64,000 nt of DNA from Bolinopsis microptera (taxonomy: Eukaryota; Ctenophora; Tentaculata; Lobata; Bolinopsidae), in assembly GCF_026151205.1 (NCBI RefSeq), contig NC_087075.1:10338303-10402302 (forward strand), written 5' to 3'. The position numbers and the translations under genes are program-made. Shown piece by piece: positions 54,461 through 64,000 of the stretch (its first letter is position 1; every line of letters starts with the position of its first letter). Under the pieces are notes generated by a model. It did not search any database. It was not told the DNA's origin and worked only from the letters and a program-made list of their open reading frames with translations.

Positions 54461-57400
54461 TTACACAGCACAAAACAGACGGACACTCTCAGAATGTGAA
54501 CAGTCATGATAGGTTTGATAAGTACAGGATTCCCAGTAAGTATTACTGCAGCTCACTTCATCTAGTCCGATCACGTATTCATAGGTTCCACTTGAGTCTC
54601 CAGAATTCCAATTTATTGCTCTGGTGAATCCCATTTCTGTACAAATAGCAGCAGCTGAATAGTCGCTGAATCCATCGTCACATACTAACATTCCGTTGTA
54701 GAGGAGTAAACCATTTGAGAGTAAACTAAATGGACCTGTTTTGGGAATAATTTGTTCTTTATTTTACAAAATTATGATAGTTTTGAGTCTAATAGTAATA
54801 CCATTTCAATATCATATATCTGGACAAAAAGAATGACTGAGCTGGGGTTTCACTGTCCAGATAATTTCATTTTTTTAAATATTGAAGAGCAGAGCCCCAG
54901 AAAAATACCACAATGATTGGATTGCAGCTTCAATTGAGATTATATCTGACTCCAAAATGATGTGTACACTGTGCCCGTATGGGGCTATGCTACATAGCAT
55001 TGGCGAAGTAATTAAATTTATGTATTTAATAATGATCCAAAAACTTACCGCTGAACTCTAATCTAGACCCTGGGAATTGGGATGTTAAAGTTTTAAAGCT
55101 ATGTTAAATTTTGTCCAAGAATTTCATGTTTTTTGTTGTTGTATTTAGCTTACTGATAGTTCTATGTGTCTTAATCCGCTAGAAATTTGGGCATAGTAGA
55201 TGAAAATCCCATGAATAGACCACTAGGCCGTCCCAAACTATACACTAATACTATGGGTTAATTCTTCAAGGGAACCCCTTATTGCCTATTGTAGTAGCTA
55301 TCTGTAATAGCTATCTGTTGAAACCATAGCTGTTCTTCCAAAAAGGGAACAGACCTTAGCCAGTTAGCCCCAGTCCGGTTATGAAATCTGCACCTATGCA
55401 GTGTAGATCGCACAAAATATGTTGTTTAGGCCTCCTATTAAACCTTAAAGTAATAATAACAGAATCAATTTGATTTAAACTTTGCACTGTTTTGTTCTGT
55501 CCAAATCAGATAAAGAGTGATTTCAAAACATAGCCTTACCAGTACCACTGCAAGTGAGAAGAACATTTTCAGATCGTGAACAGTCATGCCTGGTTATATA
55601 ACTGCAGGAGTCCCAGTTAGTACTGGGGCACCTTACTTCATCTAGACCGATTTCATAGTTATAGCTTCTAAATTCGTCCCCATTCTGCCAATTTATTGCT
55701 CTGGTGAATCCCATCTCTTTACAAATAGCAGTTGCTGAGTTGTCGCTGAATCCATCGTCACATACCGTTCTGTCGTTGTAGAGTAGTAAGCCCTTTCTTC
55801 CTGCAGTAACTTGGATGCCATATGAATCTACCAGACGAAATGGACCTTCTTCTGAAAGAGATAGGTTGTTTTAGCATTTTCGACATGTAAAGGGGGACAT
55901 ATTACGACATTTTTATGTGTGTTCCTGTTCTTTTATGTAATTAAACTAAAGTTGTCTAGTTTGAGGCTACTTGCACTTTGCAGGCATTATGTATCTTCAC
56001 TAAATCTTCTAAAAGTTATAACACCATGATTAATAGATGACATCACAAAGATTCAATTCGGGTTTAAAACATCTTAAGTTAATGTAATTATTACTTTGAT
56101 AAGGTTCAACGTGGAGTCCGGCTCTAGAACGACGATTTTTTCCTTTTCACCCTTTTGAAAAAAGGCAATAGTGAAAGGTTACGAATGGAGGTTATTGCAG
56201 AAAAACGTGGATTTTGGAGATAGCAGTAGGCGGGTTTGAATATGATGTCATTCCGTCCGTTACCATGCAACGAAAAAGTTGCGCGCGCGAGGATTGCTTG
56301 CGGAGATGTGATGTATAGATAGCCTGTGATCTATGAATGCGCGGCGCGACTGTGTTTTAATGTATATGATGCATGTAATGTATAATATTACTATTAGGTA
56401 ATACGCCCAATTTGTACGTGGCACGCATAGTGTATGATGTGTACACGAGTATAGTTTACCTTTGCTGATAATTTCTTGAATTACAGATACAGGTTAAGTT
56501 CTACGGCAATTGAACTGAATTTCAAGTGTTCTGTTCCCGTATTTGATGCATAATTTATCAATATTATTATCATGAAGATTGAAGTGAGCTGATTGGAGCT
56601 TATACTTAAATTTATAGTAAATGTGAAATGGAAATCTAGCGTCCGCCAAAACAAAACAACGGGCGCAATTCTTGTTACAATTGACTTTTTTATTACAGTT
56701 TATGAGTAGACACGATCAACAATGTATCAGTGAAATATTCGAAAATATTGAAACAATTACCTTCTACTACTGCAACTGGCTCATCATCTGAAAAGATATT
56801 ATATGTTTTAAAGAAATCTTATGCCAAAAGACCACCAAATCATTTTGGTGGTCTTTTTGCTTTTGAATCCACATTTTAACAGGTATTGAAAGGGGTTTTA
56901 AAATGTGTTGAACTATTCAATGTTTTAAGTTTTACAATTTATTTCCTTGACAAATATCAATAGCCTTACCACTGCAAGTTAGAAGAACATCCTCGTTGTG
57001 TCGGCAGTCTTCGGAAGTTGAGTAGCTGCAGGATTCCCACTCAAAGCTATCGCAATCAACGTCATCTAATTTGATCTTATAATGGGCTTGAATTTCCCAA
57101 CCGGGTTGGTCATTTACTACAGTCCAATTAGATGATGAGTTGAATCCCAATTCTCTGCAAATAGCATGTGCGGAGAAGTCACTAAAATGATCATCACATA
57201 CAGTCCCCCCACTGTAAAGCAAGAGACCCATCTCATCCTCTCCCACATCAGCACCGGATTCATCAACCAGTCGGAACTCCTGGGGTATCTCTGTTGTGGA
57301 TGATGTTTCTGTTGTGGTTAAGTTATTGGATTCTGTTGTGACTATTATCTCGGCTTTTGTTGTCGGTTGTGGTCCTTCGGTTGTTCCGGTGGGTTTAACT

Positions 57401-60400
57401 GTGGGCTTTTGTGTCGGCTCCGTTGTTAGTTTATCTGTTGAGATTATTTAACTGTATAATGTAAAGGTTGTAAAAAGTTTATAGGTGATGGGTGTCGCAT
57501 GGACGACAGTCACCTATTGAGTTCGTGCGCCCATTGAAAGTTTATCGAATTTATAGCATCAATTTTCAATACCGAGACATGATGTTCAATGAATGTACCG
57601 AACTTAGCCTAGTAATAATTCTTATCTATTGAGTTGTAATCTAACCTGGGCAGTCCACTTCATCTGTACCATCAGTACAATCAGCAACACCGTCACATAC
57701 CCAGCTTCTATAAATACACTTGTTAGAGCACCGGAACTCATCCTCACTGCAGTCGGGCAGTGCTGTCGTCGGTAATTCGGTCACCGTAGTAGGTACTGGG
57801 ATATTAGGTTCAAAGTAAAGAAATTTGGTTGGTTGGTTGCACTTGTCACAAATATTTACCAGGACCCGGAACAAAAACTCATCCCCACCACTCCCAACTA
57901 TGTCATATGAGCGTGATATAAGATGTTCCTAGTTTGAAGGTGCTAGTTGTAGCTTTAACTTAGATTTTAAAAAGATTTTTCATACTTGGTATAAAGCCAG
58001 TGCAATTGAGAAACAGATGTTCCTAGTTTGAAGGTGCTAGTTGTAGCTTTAACTTAGATTTTAAAAAGGTATTTCATACTTTGTATAAAGCCAGTGCAAT
58101 TGAGAAACATATGTTCCTAGTTTGAAGGTGCTAGTTGTAGCTTTAACTTAGATTTTAAAAGGTATTTCATACTTGGTATAAAGCCAGTGCAATTGAGAAA
58201 CATATGTTCCTAGTTTGAAGGTGCTAGTTGTAGCTTTAACTTAGATTTTAAAAGGTATTTCATACTTGGTATAAAGCCAGTGCAATTGAGAAACATATGT
58301 TCCTAGTTTGAAGGTGCTTATTGTAGCTTTAACTTAGATTTTAAAAAGATTTTTCATACTTGGTATAAAGCCAGTGCAATTGAGAAACATATGTTCCTAG
58401 TTTGAAGGTGCTAGTTGTAGCTTTAACTTAGATTTTAAAAGATTTTTCATACTTGGTATAAAGCCAGTGCAAGCGAGAAACAGATGTTCCTAGTTTGAAG
58501 GTGCTAGTTGTAGCTTTAACTTAGATTTTAAAAGGTATTTCATACTTGGTATAAAGCCAGTGCAATTGAGAAACATATGTTCCTAGTTTGAAGGTGCTTA
58601 TTGTAGCTTTAACTTAGATTTTAAAAAGATTTTTCATACTTGGTATAAAGCCAGTGCAATTGAGAAACAGATGTTCCTAGTTTGAAGGTGCTAGTTGTAG
58701 CTTTAACTTAGATTTTAAAAGGTATTTCATACTTGGTATAAAGCCAGTGCAATTGAGAAACAGATGTTCCTAGTTTGAAGGTGCTAGTTGTAGCTTTAAC
58801 TTAGATTTAAAAAGGTATTTCATACTTGGTATAAAGCCAGTGCAATTGAGAAACAGATGTTCCTAGTTTGAAGGTGCTTATTGTAGCTTTAACTTAGATT
58901 TTAAAAAGATTTTTTATACTTGGTATTAAGCCAGTGCAATTGAGAAACAGATGTTCCTAGTTTGAAGGTGCTTATTGTAGCTTTAACTTAGATTTTTAAA
59001 AGGTATTTCATACTTGGTATAAAGCCAGTGCAATTGAGAAACTGATGTTCCTAGTTTGAAGGTGCTAGTTGTAGCTTTAACTTAGATTTTAAAAGGTATT
59101 TCATACTTGGTATAAAGCCAGTGCAATTGAGAAACAGATGTTCCTAGTTTGAAGGTGCTAGTTGTAGCTTTAACTTAGATTTTAAAAGGTATTTCATACT
59201 TGGTATAAAGCCAGTGCAATTGAGAAACATATGTTCCTAGTTTGAAGGTGCTTATTGTAGCTTTAACTTAGATTTTAAAAGGTATTTCATACTTGGTATA
59301 AAGCCAGTGCAAGCGAGAAACAGATGTTCCTAGTTTGAAGGTGCTAATTGTAGCTTTAACTTAGATTTTAAAAGGTATTTCATACTTGGTATAAAGCCAG
59401 TGCAAGCGAGAAACAGATGTTCCTAGTTTGAAGGTGCTTATTGTAGCTTTAACTTAGATTTTAAAAAGGTTTTTCATACTTGGTATAAAGCCAGTGCAAG
59501 TGAGAAACAGATGTTCCTAGTTTGAAGGTGCTAATTGTAGCTTTAACTTAGATTTTAAAAGGTATTTCATACTTGGTATAAAGCCAGTGCAAGCGTGATA
59601 TAAGATGTTCCTAGTTTGAAGGTGCTTATTGTAGCTTTAACTTAGATTTTAAAAGGTATTTCATACTTGGTATAAAGCCAGTGCAAGCGTGATATAAGAT
59701 GTTCCTAGTTTGAAGGTGCTTATTGTAGCTTTAACTTAGATTTTAAAAGGTATTTCATACTTGGTATAAAGCCAGTGCAAGCGTGATATAAGATGTTCCT
59801 AGTTTGAAGGTGCTTATTGTAGCTTGAACTTAGATTTTAAAAGGTATTTCATACTTGGTATAAAGCCAGTGCAAGCGAGAAACAGATGTTCCTAGTTTGA
59901 AGGTGCTTATTGTAGCTTTAACTTAGATTTTAAAAAGTTTTTTCATACTTGGTATAAAGCCAGTGCAATTGAGAAACACATCCTCAGAATGATCACAGTT
60001 ATTAGAAGTCGTGTAGCTGCAAGAATCCCACTCAATACTACTGCAATTAACATTATCTAATCTGATCCCATATTTGAAATTTCGAGATTCCAAATTCATG
60101 GTGTCCAATCCGGAAGTCCAACTCGACGTTGAGTTGAATCCCATTTCTCTGCAAATAGCATGTGCGGAGTTGTCACTAAAATGATCATCACAGACAGTCC
60201 CCCCACTGTAAAGCAAGAGACCCATCTCATCCTCTCCCACATCAGCACCGGATTCATCAACCAGTCGGAACCTTTGGGGGGTCGCTGTTGTGAACGAGGT
60301 AAAGGATTCTGTTGTGGCTATTATCTCGGCTTTTGTTGTTGCTTGTGGTCCTTCGGTTGTACCGGTGGGTTTAACTGTAGGCTTTTGTGTCGGCTCCGTC

Positions 60401-62473
60401 GTTGTTTCACCTGTGGAACGTATTGAACTGTATTGGTCGTCCATACTTTATAGTAACCTGGTAACCTGGTAACCTGATAATCTGGTAACCTGGTAACCTG
60501 GTAACATGGTAACCTGGTAACCTGGTAACCTGGTAACCTGGTACCGTCCATACTTTATAGGCTGCTGATGTCGCATATTTGTTATGTGCATTGCACACCC
60601 GCTGCAAGTAGAATTTTAATATCTTAATATGACCCGATCAATTCCTTTCAAGAAAATCGACATGTATTTTTGTACCAAAATGAAACTCGTAATCGAACAA
60701 GGTGCTCTACAATTTGAATTAGGGTCTTATCTATTGAGTTGTACTCTAACCTGGGCAGTCCACTTCATCTGTACCATCAGTACAATCAGCAACACCGTCA
60801 CATACCCAGCTTCTATAAATACACTTGTTAGAGCACCGGAACTCATCCTCACTGCAATCGGGCAGTGCTGTCGTCGGTAATTCAGTCACCGTTGTAGGAA
60901 CTGGGATGTTGGGTTCAAAGTAAAGAACTTGTTCTTCGGATAGATTACGTGGCCAAATTTTGTAAATGAACACGTGTGAAATGACTCAAATGAGTAAAGA
61001 CATTACCGTATATACAGTCGTCCTCTGAAGAAGATCCTGGATCTGATACATGGTTGTACGGACAGTTTGCACAGTAGTAAAAGTTATCATAACTGAAGGT
61101 GTTTTCTCCACATTGCTGACATCCACTGTCCGTCATATAGTTTCCAGCCGTGCATGGGGCTGAAATCAATTTGTAACTTTTGAGAAGGTTTAATTCACTT
61201 TCAGTTCTTTTGTTGAACTGAAACTTTTATTCTGAAACCTTTATTGAACTGAAATATTTATCTCATTATAGGATAATTATCCTTCTGAATTGCCAATATT
61301 AGAAGTTCGATAAAGATGCTAGGAGTCAAAATTACAAAAGTGCTCCAGGGCATAAATTTTACCGTAGTAGCAGTCAGAGGCAGCTCTCGATCCAGCACTT
61401 GAAATCATACCATCTGGACAACTTGTACAATTGTCCGAATTATATTCACTCCAAGTGTTCTCTTCACATTGCTGACATCCAGTGTCAGTGATCATGTACT
61501 GACCAGCATTGCATGGGACTGAAATAAAATTAACTTTTTATCTCTCTAAATCTTGCAGATGGAGTAAAATTCAGTTTCTCGTTTGTCTAGAATTTGTATG
61601 ATGATGAGGATTTTAGGAAATTGTAAGTTTTAACAAAGATAAAAAAGGGTGGTATTGTGGATTGAGATTGTATTTCCTTGGCCCAGAGGCTAGTTAGAAC
61701 TTGAAGGATAACTGTTGTAACTTGTATTATATGCTACTATAATCTCTACCCCAATAGCAAGCAGAGTACGATGTTGAACCGGAATCTGAATACATTCCAT
61801 CTGGACATGCCGTGCAACTGGCAGCCCCATCTTCACTGTATGTTCGGATCGGACATATTTGACATCGAAACCAATTAGAGTAGTCAAAGTAATTTCCGGC
61901 TTGGCATGAGGCTGAAATAAGATTTATCTGAGGAAGACTATAATTTGTAAGTAATGATGATGAACTGAAAGTTAATTTCTTTTAGACAACCAGTGACCCC
62001 ACTCCTCTCCTATAAAAATTGAAATGAACGAATGCTAATTGACACACGTTGCTGAAGTGCCGAGTGCACGGAGGTCAGCCGGTTTTGTGCGCGATGAAAG
62101 AGACACGCAACGTGTGTAAAAATGCTAACGGTAATACCTTCACCACACGTAAGGAAGACATCCTCGCCGTGTACGCAGTTGTGGTAAGTGTTGTAGCGGC
62201 AGTTTGACCAAACTCTATCACTTCCACACCTCACATCGTCCAGGCTTATTGACTTGCTGCTTTGAAATCTCCATTCATACTTGTACCCGTAGGTCCAGTC
62301 AATCAATCTACCAAAACCAAGTTCACGGCAGATGGCGTCAGCTGCATAATCGCTAAAGTAATCGTCGCACACTGTCCCGCCTTTATACAAGAGTAAACCC
62401 ATTTGGCCTGATTCAACTGGTTCCCCGCTCGTGCCTAAAAGAAGGAAGTCTGGCTCCCTCTCTGCGGCTACTC
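54461..62473 (-). CDS. SRCR / cysteine-rich repeat / LDLa mosaic secreted protein (5' incomplete)
   Basis: Eleven minus-strand exons, all phase 1 at both ends until the stop: SRCR1 62138-62473; three cysteine-rich ephrin-receptor-like repeats 61750-61911, 61363-61518, 61007-61159 (pattern CxxGxY...GCQQC...C..CP.G..S..GS...DC); LDLa1 60751-60900 ([20 protein letters not shown] then DGTDEVDC); Thr/Pro-rich stem plus SRCR2 59949-60410; LDLa2 57646-57795; stem plus SRCR3 56970-57434; a 27 nt microexon 56761-56787 (DEPVAVVE); SRCR4 55540-55851; SRCR5 54461-54735 with stop. The frame is continuous over about 882 codons. SRCR domains show GLLLYxGGTVCDD, AICxExGF and LDDVxC motifs. No membrane segment is seen at the C-terminus. 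SRCR and LDLa modules bind ligands, often microbial or lipoprotein, outside cells. The signal exon is upstream and was not found. Confidence 0.8.
56100..56420. repeat. dispersed repeat related to 63790-63960
   Basis: Shares AGTGAAAGGT and CATTCCGTCCGTTACCATG with the reverse complement of 63790-63960. Located in the intron between the microexon and SRCR4. Boundaries are uncertain. Confidence 0.5.
57911..59948. repeat. ~94 bp satellite containing an exon end and splice donor, ~22 copies
   Basis: Twenty-two units begin ATGTTCCTAGTTTGAAGGTG (about 57922 to 59886). On the minus strand each includes TTTCTCAATTGCACTGGCTT and TATACCAAGTATGAAA, which is the last ~26 coding bases of the SRCR2 exon plus its GTATGA donor. 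Sub-variants (AATTGAGAAACA, AAGCGAGAAACA, AAGCGTGATATAAG) are interspersed. It fills most of the intron between SRCR2 and LDLa2. Confidence 0.93.
60455..60545. repeat. 9 bp tandem repeat (TGGTAACC)
   Basis: About ten GGTAACCTG units with TAATCTG and AACATG variants, in the intron between LDLa1 and the SRCR2 stem exon. Confidence 0.92.
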
Positions 62474-62698
62474 CTGTTGATGGAATATTGTTAATCGTGC
62501 AAATAATACAGCTCAGATTCGGTGTTAATCTGTTAGTCTGTTAATCTTTAGATTGAAGTTACTTTCTGGATTTTTGTATCGGACAAACGGCAAACCCACT
62601 CTTGGATTGGTAAGCTTCCGGATCATACTAAAACTACGTTTAAAGAGTACGAAATATTATCTGTACACGGGGTCATCATAAAAAATGCTCTGACTCTG

Positions 62699-63073
62699 AT
62701 GCACAAGATAACTTACATGCCTGGCCTTCTGCCGTCGTCGATAAAAGACTTATTTCCTCCCGATATACCAAAGTATGGCACGTCTTATGACGACAATATC
62801 GACTGGCTAACAACGTTCTCTCAACCAGATCTACGCGCTAGTGTTCTGTATAAAGGTCCTATATTAGCTATTACCGAGCACAACATTAGTCGCATAACTT
62901 GCCCATCTAGCATTTTCTCAATAAGCATATATAAGAAATCAGCGAAGCGTGTAATGATAGAACTACAAAGCTCAGGAAACGATGAAGAATGGCCACCTTT
63001 TCTGTTACATAATTTACCCGGGCTACGTAAATCGACAAGATCAGGCACACAACAAATCAACTACCGAGAATAA
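62699..63073 (+). pseudogene. possible retroelement ORF tail
   Basis: A 124-codon frame. Its parts, ASVLYKGPILAITE and EWPPFLLHNLPGLRKSTRSG, resemble the tail of LINE-type ORFs in marine invertebrates, where a YKGP block is followed by a short conserved ending. The match is from memory and weak. No catalytic motif is present. Confidence 0.35.
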
Positions 63074-64000
63074 ACTAAGGAATAAATAAAACCAGACGGT
63101 TAGCACACTAGTCACTATCAACCACATGCCACTTTTTTCACTGCCCATTCACTGTCATATTAATAGCATCATATAAATAGCGCTAGCAGGTGCTGATAAG
63201 ACATGGGCTCAGTTATTCTTTTTTGTTTTAACCTCAAGTAGCTTATAAAACAGTGCGTGTGATCATCTGTCGTATCAAATCAAATTATTTGTCACTATAT
63301 GTTAATAAATCATGATATACAAGTTTTAATTTTTAAAGTTTCTGTTTTTGTTTTTAATGAATAGACGTAATCAACATTTTCAATTTTCATATTCACGCAT
63401 ATTAAATAAAATTATATTGTTATGTTGTATGTATTATATTATTTTGTAAACATTGGCCGGGTATAAAAAACCGGTCCCCAAACAAACAAACATCTCCCCC
63501 GAATTAAACAAGAATTGGTTTTCGTTGTGGCGAACGCTAGATTTCCATCCACTGCAAGCTCTGATCAGTTCACTTCATAATTGCATGCTTAAGATCCGGG
63601 AAACCACTCGTGATTCAAGTTGATTTCCGTAGAATTAAGAATATCAACTCTCATCTATTTAGGATATTGAAGCAAAAAGTGAACTATACTCATGTCTCAT
63701 ACCTCAAATTAGGACGAAAATGTTGATTTTTTAGTGTTGACCATAAACGCTGCGCAGACTGACTAATGAATGAAACGCAATTTTACCTAGCACATATTAA
63801 TATTATGAAGGAACAACCCTGCGTCGCGTTCCCGTCGTCATGGTAACGGACGGAAGGAATGACGACACATTTAATTAAACCCTGATCCTTCTGCGATCAT
63901 CAAAAGCCGTCTTTTTTCACGATTTCACGATTTGTTACCTTTCACTTTACTTTTAGCTGTAAAATAATGAATGAAAAAATAATCTAGTGCTATAATAACC
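63074..64000. other. intergenic, no gene seen
   Basis: AT-rich. About 63790-63960 carries the inverted relative of the 56.1-56.4 kb repeat (GGTAACGGACGGAAGGAATG). No exon of the SRCR gene was found here. Confidence 0.45.

Noticed and set aside
57641-57874. LDLa frame starting at an upstream Met (also 60746-60973)
   Set aside because: The N-terminal part of the frame is intronic; the acceptor at 57796 gives the phase shared by all other exons.

Overview
This is animal nuclear DNA: split genes with GT-AG introns, extracellular Ig, F5/8C-like, SRCR and LDLa modules, TFIIF and selenoprotein K homologues, many satellites, and several classes of eukaryotic transposon. The SRCR plus cysteine-rich repeat architecture, the roughly 35-40% GC look and the very long G/C homopolymers fit an early-branching marine metazoan. 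A ctenophore is my best guess and a cnidarian the alternative; this is inference only.

Layout. 1-5.3 kb: tandem arrays and a 1.8 kb inverted-repeat element. 5.9-7.4 kb (minus): two exons of a CECR2-like gene, with a minisatellite starting at a splice donor. 8.5-22.8 kb: a 14.2 kb Polinton/Maverick-type element that is almost entirely a palindrome. It has AG...CT ends, a 6 bp target duplication, two 6,603 bp arms and a 1,009 bp centre. Each arm carries a spliced protein-primed-type DNA polymerase B palm gene, plus a tandem copy of its last four exons together with the element terminus. 24.2-33.9 kb: a PHD/reverse-transcriptase retroelement split by a G-tract-ended DNA element (24.5-30.8 kb), which is itself split by a second G-tract-ended foldback element (25.1-28.8 kb). 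The target duplications of both insertions are readable. 34.1-34.8 kb (minus): a LINE tail.

37.1-39.9 kb (plus): GTF2F2 (TFIIF beta/RAP30), complete in six exons. 41.1-42.7 kb (plus): an intronless BTB-like gene. 43.5-44.8 kb (plus): a selenoprotein K-like gene. 45.9-50.7 kb (minus): a complete nine-exon secreted protein of about 960 aa (signal peptide, F5/8C-like domain, four Ig domains, acidic repeats, three copies of an eight-cysteine module I do not recognise). 54.5-62.5 kb (minus): a 5'-incomplete mosaic of phase-1 exons encoding five SRCR domains, three cysteine-rich repeats and two LDLa domains, with a 2 kb satellite in one intron.

The host genes do not form an operon. The two secreted multidomain genes are adjacent on the same strand and could both act in extracellular recognition, but nothing in the sequence proves this. 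The most notable object is the palindromic Polinton. The snapback-like structure, the duplicated termini and the retained polymerase palm motifs suggest aberrant protein-primed replication followed by integration.
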